A stretch of DNA of 64,000 bases from positions 1,038,001 through 1,102,000 of the forward strand of contig NZ_CP051461.1 of the NCBI RefSeq assembly GCF_012584515.1. The letters are read 5' to 3'. The notes under the pieces were generated by a model. The model was given only the letters and a program-made list of their open reading frames with translations, was not told the DNA's origin and searched no databases. This document shows, piece by piece, positions 8,678 through 17,933 of the stretch. Numbering within the stretch: position 1 is the stretch's first letter; the number at the start of each line of letters is the position of its first letter. The position numbers were made by a program, and so were the translations under genes. The DNA comes from Polaromonas vacuolata. GTDB taxonomy: Bacteria > Pseudomonadota > Gammaproteobacteria > Burkholderiales > Burkholderiaceae_C.

Positions 8678-9454
8678 TTAATTGTTCAGCGTTGTTTTGG
8701 CTTTCTCCGCCGGCTCCGCCAAATCTTCGCAAGCCGACTGCGCCGCCATCACCACCTCACCGGCAGAATTTTCAAGCCAGCCTATGACCCGCAGCTGCTC
8801 TGCATTTGCGCTGCCAGCTACGCTCATGACACGCGACTCAAAACGTCGGCCTGCTGGCGCGTCTGAGCTGAGCGCTGCATCATTCCCGTTCCAAATCACT
8901 GCAATGGAATTGCGCACTAAGTGACGTGCCACTGGCGAGCCCTCAGTGCCCGCCGGCAAGGTTTCAACCAGCGCCAGCCAAGCAGTCAGTGCTTGATCGG
9001 AGTTTGCCTTGACCGCGGGTTTAAATTCAATCGAAGCGCCCAAATAGCCCGTCAATGCCAAGCCATGGGCCACGCGCAAACTTGCACCAGCTAACGGTTT
9101 GACTTCTTTCAAGCTGTTGTCCGTCTGGGCGGGTACGGCAAGTTTTAATGCCTGTAAGCGGTCCAAACTTTCGATGCCAGCGACGGCCGATAAAGCCGCT
9201 GCATCACCGCTAGCGCCCGGCACCACCCAGTCCAGCACAGCTTGGCCGGGCTTGGCTTTGAGCGTGCTGGGGTCTTGCCAGCAGTTCTCACATTCGGCGT
9301 TGATAAACCGTTCCAACAGCTGCACTGGCGCGGCTTGGCCATCACTGGCGCAAAACCCTTGCTGCTGTGCGTTAGCTTGTGTCATGGGCGCTAGCAGTGC
9401 TAGACAAATCAAACCCGTAGTGGGTGATAAAAAACACTGCATAAATTCTTTCAT
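8678..9454 (-). CDS. Exported protein with a CxxC thioredoxin-like motif, function unknown
   Basis: 258 residues with a signal peptide (hydrophobic core LICLALLAP, likely cleavage after ANA at ~residue 29). The mature start QLLERFINAECENCWQD places a CxxC (CENC, ~residues 55-58) where DUF1223-like thioredoxin-fold secreted proteins carry theirs; the rest is Ala-rich with no motif I recognise. Probably a periplasmic redox or structural protein. It is divergent from the uvrD-type helicase gene, 22 bp between starts. Confidence 0.65.
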   Translation of the reverse strand: MKEFMQCFLSPTTGLICLALLAPMTQANAQQQGFCASDGQAAPVQLLERFINAECENCWQDPSTLKAKPGQAVLDWVVPGASGDAAALSAVAGIESLDRLQALKLAVPAQTDNSLKEVKPLAGASLRVAHGLALTGYLGASIEFKPAVKANSDQALTAWLALVETLPAGTEGSPVARHLVRNSIAVIWNGNDAALSSDAPAGRRFESRVMSVAGSANAEQLRVIGWLENSAGEVVMAAQSACEDLAEPAEKAKTTLNN

Positions 9455-9476
9455 CGGGACTTTCTACAATGGGGAG

Positions 9477-11918
9477 ATGTTCCAAGATGAATCGTCCAAC
9501 TCCCCGCTTTTGCAAAACCTCAACCCAGAGCAACTCGCTGCCGTCACACTACCGGCAACCCACGCTTTAATCCTCGCGGGTGCGGGCTCGGGTAAGACCC
9601 GTGTGCTCACCACGCGAATTGCTTGGTTGCTGCAAACCGGTCAGGTCTCGCCCGGCGGCATACTCGCTGTGACCTTTACTAATAAGGCTGCCAAAGAGAT
9701 GCTCACGCGTTTGACGAGCATGTTACCGGTCAATGCACGCGGCATGTGGATAGGCACCTTCCATGGCCTTTGTAATCGCTTTTTACGCGCCCATTACAAG
9801 ATGGCAAACCTGCCGCAAAGCTTTCAGATACTCGACACTCAAGACCAACTCTCGGCGATTAAACGCTTATGTAAGCAGTTTAATATCGACGACGAACGCT
9901 TTCCGCCTAAACAGTTAATGTGGTTTATCGCCGCCTGCAAAGAGGACGGTCAGCGCGCCAAAGACGTGCCGGCGCGGGATGAAGAAGCACGTAAAAAAGT
10001 CGAAATTTATGCGCTTTATGAAGACCAATGCCAGCGCGAAGGCGTGGTGGATTTTGGTGAGCTGATGCTGCGCAGCTACGAGTTGCTACGCGATAACATC
10101 TCGGTGCGCGAGCACTACCAGCGCCGCTTTCGGCATATTTTGATAGACGAGTTTCAAGACACCAACAAACTGCAATATGCGTGGATCAAGATGCTGGCCG
10201 GCCAAGGCCCACACGCACCAAGCGATGCGGCCGCCATACCGGGTGGTTCTGTGATTGCCGTCGGCGATGACGACCAAAGCATTTACGCTTTCAGGGGCGC
10301 AAGAGTCGGCAATATGGCCGACTTTGTGCGTGAATTTAGCGTCACGCATCAAATTAAGTTAGAGCGCAACTACCGCAGCTTTGGCAATATTTTGGATTCG
10401 GCCAATCAGCTGATCAGCCACAACACCAACCGCTTGGGTAAAAACCTCAGTACTGATGCTGGCCCGGGCGAGCCTGTGCGGGTTTATGAATCGGTGAGTG
10501 ATTTTGCCGAGGCGCAGTGGTTTGTCGATGAGGTTAAGCAACTGGTGGCCGATGGCACGTCGCGCAAAGAAATCGCACTTTTATACCGCAGCAACGCTCA
10601 AAGTCGGGTCATGGAAACGGCGCTTTTTAACGCCAGCGTGCCTTACCGCGTCTACGGCGGCTTGCGCTTTTTTGAGCGCGCTGAAATTAAGCACGCATTG
10701 GCTTATCTGCGCTTGCTAGAGAACCCCAACGACGACACCAGCTTTATGCGTGCGGTGAATTTTCCACCGCGCGGCATAGGCGCGCGCAGCATTGAGCAAT
10801 TGCAAGATATGGCGCGCAGCTCGGGCTGCTCACTGCATGACGGTGTCAGCGCAGTTAGCGGTAAGGCCGGTACTAATTTGCGCGCCTTTGTCGCTAAGCT
10901 CGATGTGCTGCGTGAGCAAACCAGCGCCATGAGTCTGCGTGAAATCATAGAACTGGTGCTCACGCACAGCGGTTTAACTGAGCATTACAAACTCGAAAAA
11001 GAAGGCCAAGACAGACTGGAAAATCTCTCTGAACTGGTTAATGCTGCTGAGTCTTTTGTCAGCCAAGAAGGCTTTGGCCGCGACGTGGTGGCGTTGCCGG
11101 TTGATGAATTGGGTAACTCCATGCGCAGCCCAAATTTAAATCAATCGCCAGCCAGCCAAGGTCTAGATGCTAATTTTGAAATTCTCGATGAAACCTTGCC
11201 TGAGTTACTCGCACCCGATAGTGAAACCGGTGAGACTTTAAGTCCCTTGGTGGCTTTTTTAACCCATGCAGCGCTAGAGTCTGGCGACAACCAAGCACAA
11301 GCCGGACAAGATGCGGTGCAACTCATGACCGTGCATTCGTCCAAAGGTTTGGAGTTTGACTGCGTGTTTATCACCGGCATTGAAGAAGGCTTGTTTCCGC
11401 ATGAGAACGCCATGAACGACGCTGGCGGTTTAGAAGAAGAGCGGCGCCTGATGTATGTGGCGATCACGCGTGCGCGCAAGCGTTTGTACTTAAGTCATTC
11501 GCAAACTCGGATGCTGCATGGCCAGACTCGCTACAACCTTAAAAGTCGATTTTTTCTAGAACTGCCCGAATCGGCGCTGAAGTGGATTACGCCAAAAAAT
11601 CCTGGTTTTTCTTCTGGTTTAGGTGCCAGCAGCAGTTGGGAAAAACACAGCGCCAGCGGCAAGCGCAGTGACTGGGCCAGCAGTGTTTTTTCTGGCCGAG
11701 CCGAGCAGGCCGATCAAGGCCCAGCCGCCGCAAGCCAGCGCAGTGCAGCGGCGGCACACGGACTGAGAAATGGCACGCAAGTCTTTCATGCCAAGTTTGG
11801 TGAAGGCAAAGTCTTGATGCTAGAAGGCAGCGGAGACGATGCCAGAGCGCAAATTAATTTCCCTAGACATGGCGTGAAATGGTTGGCCTTGAGTGTGGCG
11901 AAATTAACGATTGTTTAA
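9477..11918 (+). CDS. uvrD: UvrD/PcrA-type superfamily 1 DNA helicase
   Basis: 813 residues. A 3'-5' helicase for excision repair, mismatch repair and replication-conflict resolution. SF1A motifs in order: LAGAGSGKTRVL (I), TFTNKAAKEM (Ia), LIDEFQDTNKLQY (II), VGDDDQSIYAFRGA (III), LERNYRS (IV), LMTVHSSKGLEFD (V) and LMYVAITRARKRLYL (VI). The last ~45 residues (VFHAKFGEGKVL.. to ..VKWLALSVAKL) are the Tudor-like C-terminal domain that contacts RNA polymerase in UvrD/PcrA. The frame extends upstream only as an antisense shadow of the 8678-9454 gene. ATG 9477 is preferred; GGGGAG lies directly against it, too close for normal ribosome binding, and TACAAT (9465-9470) is a plausible -10 box. Confidence 0.92.
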   Translation: MFQDESSNSPLLQNLNPEQLAAVTLPATHALILAGAGSGKTRVLTTRIAWLLQTGQVSPGGILAVTFTNKAAKEMLTRLTSMLPVNARGMWIGTFHGLCNRFLRAHYKMANLPQSFQILDTQDQLSAIKRLCKQFNIDDERFPPKQLMWFIAACKEDGQRAKDVPARDEEARKKVEIYALYEDQCQREGVVDFGELMLRSYELLRDNISVREHYQRRFRHILIDEFQDTNKLQYAWIKMLAGQGPHAPSDAAAIPGGSVIAVGDDDQSIYAFRGARVGNMADFVREFSVTHQIKLERNYRSFGNILDSANQLISHNTNRLGKNLSTDAGPGEPVRVYESVSDFAEAQWFVDEVKQLVADGTSRKEIALLYRSNAQSRVMETALFNASVPYRVYGGLRFFERAEIKHALAYLRLLENPNDDTSFMRAVNFPPRGIGARSIEQLQDMARSSGCSLHDGVSAVSGKAGTNLRAFVAKLDVLREQTSAMSLREIIELVLTHSGLTEHYKLEKEGQDRLENLSELVNAAESFVSQEGFGRDVVALPVDELGNSMRSPNLNQSPASQGLDANFEILDETLPELLAPDSETGETLSPLVAFLTHAALESGDNQAQAGQDAVQLMTVHSSKGLEFDCVFITGIEEGLFPHENAMNDAGGLEEERRLMYVAITRARKRLYLSHSQTRMLHGQTRYNLKSRFFLELPESALKWITPKNPGFSSGLGASSSWEKHSASGKRSDWASSVFSGRAEQADQGPAAASQRSAAAAHGLRNGTQVFHAKFGEGKVLMLEGSGDDARAQINFPRHGVKWLALSVAKLTIV

Positions 11919-11959
11919 GCCTTGAAGCCGAGTTAATAACGCCTGCTATCACTCGACCT

Positions 11960-12562
11960 TCAAGGCAGGCTACGCGAGTAAATCGCCATGGCCTGAATCT
12001 CTTCATCCGTTAAAGAGCGTGCTGCACTGGCCATGGTGCCGTCCATGCCTGCGCGTTCGCCCGAACGAAAGTTCTTTAATTGCTGGGTGAAGTAGTCACT
12101 CGCCTGACCGGCTAGTCGCGGCACGTGTTTTTGTCCTTCTAACTTCGCACCATGACAGGAGGCGCAAAACTGCTGCTGCGCAATCTGCTGCCCACGTTCA
12201 AGCAGCGCGGTCTCGCTACCGGAGTGAGCTGGTGGCGCTGGCAAACTCGCATACCAAGCGGCGATGTCGCGCATATCTTGATCGCTCATATTCGCCGCAA
12301 TCGCCTGCATCGCGTCGCTTTTACGTTGCTGGTTGCGAAACTGAATCAACTGATAAAACACCGACAGCGGTGGTTGCGCCGCCAGATGCGGTGTGCCGGC
12401 CATGCTGGAGATACCCTCTGCACCGTGGCAACTCACGCACAGCTGCGCTTTGAGCTTGCCCGCTACTGCGTCTGGCGCGGCCCAAGTGGGACCGCTCAGC
12501 ACAAGGCTCAGCAGCATAACTGCCAAGCCTTGAGTCGTCTTAAAAATTTCAGTCAATCTCAT
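11960..12562 (-). CDS. Diheme c-type cytochrome, cytochrome c4-like
   Basis: 200 residues with a signal peptide (LSGPTWAAP) and two haem-binding CxxCH sites, CVSCHGAEG and CASCHGAKLEG, each in a ~90-residue lobe with a distal Met candidate. This is the cytochrome c4 / c553 layout: a periplasmic electron carrier. Its ATG overlaps the stop of the sorbosone-dehydrogenase-like gene by 4 bp, so the two are co-translated and the cytochrome is probably the electron acceptor of that enzyme. Confidence 0.85.
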   Translation of the reverse strand: MRLTEIFKTTQGLAVMLLSLVLSGPTWAAPDAVAGKLKAQLCVSCHGAEGISSMAGTPHLAAQPPLSVFYQLIQFRNQQRKSDAMQAIAANMSDQDMRDIAAWYASLPAPPAHSGSETALLERGQQIAQQQFCASCHGAKLEGQKHVPRLAGQASDYFTQQLKNFRSGERAGMDGTMASAARSLTDEEIQAMAIYSRSLP

Positions 12563-13797
12563 TTAATCGCTGACACCCGAAAGATTGCGCCGGCTACATC
12601 GTCAGACACTAACAGCGAGCCATCTTTAATCACTTGCACATCGGCAGGTCGACCCCAGAAGTCATCTTTTTGAATCCAACCCGTGACGAAAGGCTCTTTC
12701 TTGACCACATTGCCTTTGTCATCGAGCACTACGCGCATGACTTCATAACCGGTCTTAACCGTACGGTTCCACGAACCGTGTTCAGCAATAAAAATATTGT
12801 TTTTGTACTCAGCTGGAAACTGCTTACCCGTATAAAAACGCATGCCTAGCGCAGCTACATGGGGGCCTAGCTTGGTGACTGGTTTGTCGAATTCATCGCA
12901 GGAGCGGCCCTTGCCAAACTCAAGGTCAAGTAAATCGCCTTGGTGGCAAAACGGATAGCCAAAGTTCATGCCTTTGTGCGTAACGCGGTGCAAAGTGTCG
13001 TTGGGCAAATCGTCGCTGACCCAGTCGCGTGCGTTATTGGTAAACCATAACTCGCCGGTGACCGGGTGAAAGTCCATACCCACGCTGTTGCGCACGCCTT
13101 GGGCTACGGTTTCTAGAATATTGGTTTTGAGGTTTAAGCGAACAATCACAGCATGTGTGACCGGTTGCACGGTGATGTTTGCGGGTGTGCCAATCTGAAA
13201 ATAAAGATAGTTGCCGTCTGGACTCAAGCGCATGAATTTCCAGCCATGTGCTTCGTCTTTTGGCAGTGCATCGAAAACCACTACTGGTGTTGGCGGCTTG
13301 TCCAGATTCGCTTCAATGTTGTCGTAGCGAAGGATGCGAGAAAGTTCAGCCACATACAGCGAGCCATCTTTAAACGCCACACCGTTTGGGCGGTGTAAGC
13401 CCTTGGCAATTACCTTGACTTCGCGTTTGCCGTCTTTCTCAACCACGGCGTAAACACTGCCTGGAAAGCGTGTGCCGACAAACAGCGTACCCGAAGGTGT
13501 CTGCACCATGGAGCGTGCGTTAGGCATGCCCGAGGCCCAAAGTTCAACCTTAAAACCGGCTGGAACTTTTAGTGAACTGGTCGGGATTTCATCGGCCGGC
13601 ATGGCGAAAATGCCCGGTGGATGCGGCACTAAATTCATGCTCAGTTGCTCTGGCGTGCGGCCTTGAGCCCAAGTTGGCGGAATGGCTGCCGCAGCGGGTG
13701 CGGCGACTGCGGTTTGGGCCATCACTGGACTGGCTAGTGACATGCACACGGTCATTGCAGTGCAGTACAGCGTGCCGATCAAAAATCTTTTTTTCAT
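12559..13797 (-). CDS. PQQ-dependent sugar dehydrogenase / L-sorbosone dehydrogenase-like exported protein
   Basis: 412 residues with a signal peptide (MTVCMSLASPVMAQ). The body shows beta-propeller features of the soluble glucose / sorbosone dehydrogenase family: FKVELWASGMPNARSM, LHRPNGVAF, GVRNSVGMDFHPVTGELWFTNN and IFIAEHGSWNRT. It probably oxidises an aldose or aldehyde in the periplasm with pyrroloquinoline quinone, passing electrons to the overlapping cytochrome gene. The start is supported by GGAGAC upstream of the ATG at 13797. No PQQ synthesis genes are in the window, so the cofactor is inferred from the family. Confidence 0.8.
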   Translation of the reverse strand: MKKRFLIGTLYCTAMTVCMSLASPVMAQTAVAAPAAAAIPPTWAQGRTPEQLSMNLVPHPPGIFAMPADEIPTSSLKVPAGFKVELWASGMPNARSMVQTPSGTLFVGTRFPGSVYAVVEKDGKREVKVIAKGLHRPNGVAFKDGSLYVAELSRILRYDNIEANLDKPPTPVVVFDALPKDEAHGWKFMRLSPDGNYLYFQIGTPANITVQPVTHAVIVRLNLKTNILETVAQGVRNSVGMDFHPVTGELWFTNNARDWVSDDLPNDTLHRVTHKGMNFGYPFCHQGDLLDLEFGKGRSCDEFDKPVTKLGPHVAALGMRFYTGKQFPAEYKNNIFIAEHGSWNRTVKTGYEVMRVVLDDKGNVVKKEPFVTGWIQKDDFWGRPADVQVIKDGSLLVSDDVAGAIFRVSAIK

Positions 13798-14278
13798 ATT
13801 GTCTCCATCCTTAGGTGACTAATTAAATGCTTAATTTGAAGGTTTTAAAGTCACCTCTGAGACTAGGGTTAACACGTAATATTGGCTTCTTATTGTGGGC
13901 GTGAAAATTGCCAAAAAATGTGTTTTGTGAGTTGCTCATAAGTTACGTTTAATGCAGGGTCTTTGTCTTTTTTTTTATAAATTGATAAGGACTTTAGAGT
14001 TGTATTTCTTGTGTTTAAAAATGCTGAGAATCGTGGTTGAAATTTTTTTCTCTTTCGCTGCTCCAGCAAATGCATGAAATTGCTTGTGGGTGCGGCGACT
14101 ACACTCGGTCGATGATTTCTGCAAGCCATGCTGCCAACCTATCTCTTAACCAGACTTTTGTTTATTTTTTAAGGCCTGACTTTAAGGCTAAAAATAGCCC
14201 AGCCAAAAGCAATCTAACGCTAGCTAAAGTGCAATTTTTCTGCCAATTGTTTAGCCGCCTAACGATGCGCGCCTCCGC
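13798..14278. promoter_or_regulatory. AT-rich divergent control region with nested palindromes
   Basis: 480 bp between the dehydrogenase operon (minus) and the MFS gene (plus), with no coding frame I trust. Near the dehydrogenase start AGGTGACT (13813-13820) and AGTCACCT (13849-13856) form a perfect 8-bp inverted repeat that encloses a second one, AATTAA/TTAATT (13821-13836). This could be an operator or a leader hairpin. Nothing else stands out up to 14278. Confidence 0.35.
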
Positions 14279-15490
14279 ATGAGTCAACGCGAATCGATTC
14301 AAGCGCCAGCCCTAGGCAACTGGCTTACCTTATCCGTCAGCCTTTTCATACAAGCCATGGTGGCAATGGCATTGCTGACCTTGCCAGTGATGGCGCCAGT
14401 AGTGTCCAAGGCCTTGCAAGTCTCCCCAGCTTTGGTGGGCTTTTATGTTTCGGTGACCTATATCGGCGCCATGATTTCTAGCTTGATGTCAGGTGCTGCG
14501 GTCTCGCGCTGGGGTGCAATTCGAATCAGCCAAATTGGTCTGCTGCTGTGCGCCTTGGGCTTGGTACTTTGCGCCGTGCCGTGGTTGCCAGTTGTTGCTT
14601 TAGGTGCTTTATTGATTGGCTTGGGTTATGGGCCCATCACGCCAGCAAGCTCGCATTTATTGGCTAGATCTACGCCGCCGCATCAAATGTCTTTGGTGTT
14701 TTCTATCAAACAAACTGGCGTACCTTTGGGCGCCATGATGGCCGGAGCAATCGTGCCCCAGCTGCTACTGCGGATTGACTGGCAATGGAGTTTGGTCAGT
14801 GTGGCTTTGGTTTGCGGGCTGTTTGCTGTGCTCGCGCAACGCTTGCGAGCGAGTCTGGACGATGACCGAAAACCCGCGCAAACCTTAAATGGGGCCAGCT
14901 TGATTCGTCCCATTCGTCTAGTTCTCGGCCATCGTCTATTGATGAGTATGGCGGCCTGCTCGTTTATGTTTTCTATGGTGCAAATGTCTTTGACGACTTA
15001 CTTGGTCACCTTCTTGCACGTCAACCTCAACTATGGTTTGGTGGCTGCGGGGCTAGCACTTTCTTTAACCCAGATGGGCGGCGTGGTGGGCCGAATTGCT
15101 TGGGGCTTTGTCTCAGACCGCTGGCTTGGTGCTTTTAGGGTGCTGCTGTTGTTGGCGGTGTTGATGTCGCTTTGCGCGCTGGCCGCAGCGTTTTTTACAC
15201 CGGACATGCCGACTTGGATTGTGTTGTCAATCTTGACGATTTTCGGTGCTTCAGCGATTGGCTGGAACGGCGTTTATTTGTCAGAAGTGGCTAGGCACGC
15301 GCCTAAAGGCTTGGCCAGTACGGCTACTGGCGGCACCTTAGCTTTTACCTTTTTGGGCGTGGTGGTGGGCCCTATGTTGTTTGGTCTTGTCTCCAACACC
15401 GCTGGCGGTTACCCCTTGGCATTTTTGTGCCTAACCTTTATTGCCAGTTTGTCTGCCGTCTTGTTGGTGTTTATTTTTCGGCGGCGATAA
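14279..15490 (+). CDS. Major facilitator superfamily transporter
   Basis: 403 residues, about 12 hydrophobic helices. The N-terminal half has the loop 2-3 pattern GAAVSRWGAIRISQIG, and helix 5 carries FSIKQTGVPLGAMMAGAIVP, typical of the CynX / nitrate-cyanate-like drug/metabolite branch of MFS. The second half shows GRIAWGFVSDRWLG, the repeat of the first loop motif. Substrate unknown. No Shine-Dalgarno is evident before ATG 14279. It stands alone, with a convergent neighbour 33 bp downstream. Confidence 0.82.
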   Translation: MSQRESIQAPALGNWLTLSVSLFIQAMVAMALLTLPVMAPVVSKALQVSPALVGFYVSVTYIGAMISSLMSGAAVSRWGAIRISQIGLLLCALGLVLCAVPWLPVVALGALLIGLGYGPITPASSHLLARSTPPHQMSLVFSIKQTGVPLGAMMAGAIVPQLLLRIDWQWSLVSVALVCGLFAVLAQRLRASLDDDRKPAQTLNGASLIRPIRLVLGHRLLMSMAACSFMFSMVQMSLTTYLVTFLHVNLNYGLVAAGLALSLTQMGGVVGRIAWGFVSDRWLGAFRVLLLLAVLMSLCALAAAFFTPDMPTWIVLSILTIFGASAIGWNGVYLSEVARHAPKGLASTATGGTLAFTFLGVVVGPMLFGLVSNTAGGYPLAFLCLTFIASLSAVLLVFIFRRR

Positions 15491-15523
15491 ACGCGCTCAG
15501 CGCTGCCAAATGCGTTTTGCTTT

Positions 15524-16339
15524 TCAAAGCATTCCGTCTGATAAATTTTCTGGAGCAACTGCTTTGCTGGGGTCCGGCGTGGCTTCGAAACAGTCTAAGA
15601 ATGTGTAGTAGATAGAGGTAAAAAACATCGCCATCATCATTAGTGCTATCGGAAACAACGCCATGCTGGCAATCTTAGGCTCACCCACAAGCACGGCAAT
15701 CAGGCTGATCACTACGATTGCTGAGATAAAAAGACTGGCCCAAAACAAGGCATACAGCAGCATCGCGCCGAAGTTATGGTAGCAAGTCATCATGCTCAGA
15801 AATAGGCTTTTCACAGGGCTCACGCCATGCCAGTAAACCAGCGCTGGCGCATGCCAAAACATCAAAGACAGCGGCAGGTATAAAACCAGCGTGACCCACA
15901 TCGCGGTTTGAAAGCCAGGCTGAGTCACGACTTCTTCGCTGACGCTGCCGCCGACTAAATACAACTTGGCGAAGTCGCCGCCGTCTAAAAGACTAGAAAT
16001 AGCCATGATGAGCAGAAAACCCAGCGCGTAAAGACTGCCTAAAATCAACATCGACTTGCGCACTTGCGGGCCTTCGCGAAAGGCGCTCGCCAGCATGATG
16101 GGCATGGGAAACTTTCCCCTATCCGCTTGCTGGGTGGCCGCCATCAGTCCCAGCGTGGCCGCTGGCAGCAGTGCCAATGCAATAGCCGGACCAATCACTG
16201 GAAACAGTGTGGCGATCGATAAACTGGCCATGAACAAAAAGAACAAGCCTGACATGGCCAAGGGCTGACGCAAAAAAGTCCGGATCCCTTGCTTGGCCCA
16301 GAGAACACCGGTGCGGGCAGGGACGATATTGAGTTTCAT
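15524..16339 (-). CDS. BPSS1780-family integral membrane protein, function unknown
   Basis: 271 residues with about six membrane helices. The N-terminus (KLNIVPARTGVLWAKQGIR followed by FLRQPLAM) and the PALALLPAA-like stretch match the conserved Burkholderiales family named after BPSS1780. Function has not been assigned. Its neighbour thrB (minus strand) is 115 bp upstream, an arrangement common in this order. Confidence 0.75.
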   Translation of the reverse strand: MKLNIVPARTGVLWAKQGIRTFLRQPLAMSGLFFLFMASLSIATLFPVIGPAIALALLPAATLGLMAATQQADRGKFPMPIMLASAFREGPQVRKSMLILGSLYALGFLLIMAISSLLDGGDFAKLYLVGGSVSEEVVTQPGFQTAMWVTLVLYLPLSLMFWHAPALVYWHGVSPVKSLFLSMMTCYHNFGAMLLYALFWASLFISAIVVISLIAVLVGEPKIASMALFPIALMMMAMFFTSIYYTFLDCFEATPDPSKAVAPENLSDGML

Positions 16340-16454
16340 GATGGCGCGTTCGACATGGGTGTGAGGGATTCTGGTCGGTGGTTTTAAAAAAGAAAATCGT
16401 AAAAAAAGACGGTCAATAAATACCGGCTAATAAAACAGCTAAGGTTTTATTTTT

Positions 16455-17405
16455 TCACAGCACCAGCGGGTGCTGCACGCGCTGCTTCAATATCCGTTCG
16501 AAATGACTGGGGTCATGGGGCTGCAACACGGCGGCTTCCCGAGGCAGAAAAAAGTCCCATACACGTGAGATCCAAAAGCGCATTGCGGCCCCGCGCAGCA
16601 TGGCTGGCAGCAATTGGCGCTCTTGCGCTGTGAGTGGCCGCTGTGACTCGTAGGCGGCTAGAAAAGCCTGGGCTCGGCTGGCAATGTGCGCGCCGCTGGT
16701 CAAGTCCACACACCAATCGTTCAGGCAGACGCTAATGTCATAAATAAAGCGATCACAACCGGCGAAATAAAAATCAAAAAATCCGGTCAGCTTTTCACCT
16801 TCGAACATCACGTTGTCTCGGAATAAGTCAGCGTGAATAGGGCCAGAGGGAAGGCTGTTGTAGGCTGGGGACGCTTGAATGTGGTTTTGAAACGCTAACT
16901 CGCTGCCAAGCAACACGCGCTGAGCCTCGTCTAAGTGCGGCAATATCAGCGGTACGGTCTGGTTCCACCACTCTAAGCCGCGTAAATTTGGTTGGCTGCG
17001 TTTGAAATCACGGCCGGCCAAATGCATGCGCGCCAACATGGCGCCGACTGCTGCGCAATGCGCCGTTTCAGGCGCGAGCTGGCTATGACCCGCGAGCCGG
17101 TTCACCACCGCTGCCGGTTTACCTTTGAGCTGGTGCAAGATGTCGCCATTTTTGTCGCCAGCCGGGTCTGGCACGGGAATGCCGCGCTCGGCCAAATGCT
17201 TCATCAGGTGCAGATAAAACGGCAATTGCTCAAAGCTCAAACGTTCGAACAACGTGAGTACGTACTGGCCTTGGTCAGTGTCGGCAAAGTAATTGGTGTT
17301 TTCGATACCACCGGCGCAGCCCTTGAGGCTTTTGAGGCGGCCGAGGTCTAAGGTCTTGAAGAATGCAGTTGCCTCTTTGAGCGAGACTTCAGTAAATACA
17401 GCCAT
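16455..17405 (-). CDS. thrB: Homoserine kinase, APH-fold (ThrB type II)
   Basis: Phosphorylates homoserine in threonine synthesis. 316 residues of the aminoglycoside-phosphotransferase-like fold used by this enzyme in alpha- and betaproteobacteria: N-terminal GCAGGIENTNYF, catalytic loop GPIHADLFRDNVMF (~residue 185) and metal-binding FFDFYFAGCDRFIYDI. MAVFTEVS is the typical start. It lies between the BPSS1780 protein and the DUF2782 gene, upstream of polA, as in related genomes. Confidence 0.93.
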   Translation of the reverse strand: MAVFTEVSLKEATAFFKTLDLGRLKSLKGCAGGIENTNYFADTDQGQYVLTLFERLSFEQLPFYLHLMKHLAERGIPVPDPAGDKNGDILHQLKGKPAAVVNRLAGHSQLAPETAHCAAVGAMLARMHLAGRDFKRSQPNLRGLEWWNQTVPLILPHLDEAQRVLLGSELAFQNHIQASPAYNSLPSGPIHADLFRDNVMFEGEKLTGFFDFYFAGCDRFIYDISVCLNDWCVDLTSGAHIASRAQAFLAAYESQRPLTAQERQLLPAMLRGAAMRFWISRVWDFFLPREAAVLQPHDPSHFERILKQRVQHPLVL

Positions 17406-17479
17406 GCCTAAAACTAAACCTTTACGTTAAAAAAAAGAGCGGGAAGTAGGGCGCAGACAGCGCTAGAGATAGCCTGCGC

Positions 17480-17845
17480 TTAGAACTTAAAGAAATTCCA
17501 AACGCGTGTGCCGTTGGTCTCTCCGCTTGAAGATGAGGGCGCAGTGCCCTTGGCGCCTTCGGCCCGCTTGATCTCATAAGCGGGTAAATCAGCGCCAGTT
17601 TTTGGCTGCACAGTGATGCTTTGGGTTTCACCGCCTACGCGCAACTCGTCTATTCGGCTGCCGGCGTCTTCTGTGCGTATGCGTTGTATGGCGGGTTCTG
17701 GTGCTGCGGCTTTAGTCGCAGGCGCTGGGGTGCTGGTCGCGCCAGCAGTTGGCGTATTTTGTGCCCAGCTGGTTTGCACCATACCGAGCGTGGCTAGCGC
17801 TGCAAAAACAGCGGCGCGAAGTAGGGGGTGCAAAAGATTTTTCAT
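17480..17845 (-). CDS. DUF2782-family exported protein
   Basis: 121 residues with a signal peptide ending at SWAQ, an Ala/Pro/Thr-rich linker, then IQRIRTEDAGSRIDELRVGG and the terminal TRVWNFFKF, the short domain called DUF2782. Function unknown; a periplasmic location is likely. It sits 74 bp upstream of thrB and is divergent from polA, a conserved context that supports the family call. Confidence 0.78.
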   Translation of the reverse strand: MKNLLHPLLRAAVFAALATLGMVQTSWAQNTPTAGATSTPAPATKAAAPEPAIQRIRTEDAGSRIDELRVGGETQSITVQPKTGADLPAYEIKRAEGAKGTAPSSSSGETNGTRVWNFFKF

Positions 17846-17933
17846 GGCCCGATTGTAGGCTGGGCACGGGGCTTGCGATGGGATTGCTTTAGGCTTGTCG
17901 CAGGCCTTGGCTTATCGCTGACAATTCAACCCC

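Noticed and set aside
9099..9476. Upstream extension of the uvrD reading frame
   Set aside because: It is the antisense shadow of the exported-protein gene 8678-9454 and lacks helicase family similarity; ATG 9477 gives the normal N-terminus.
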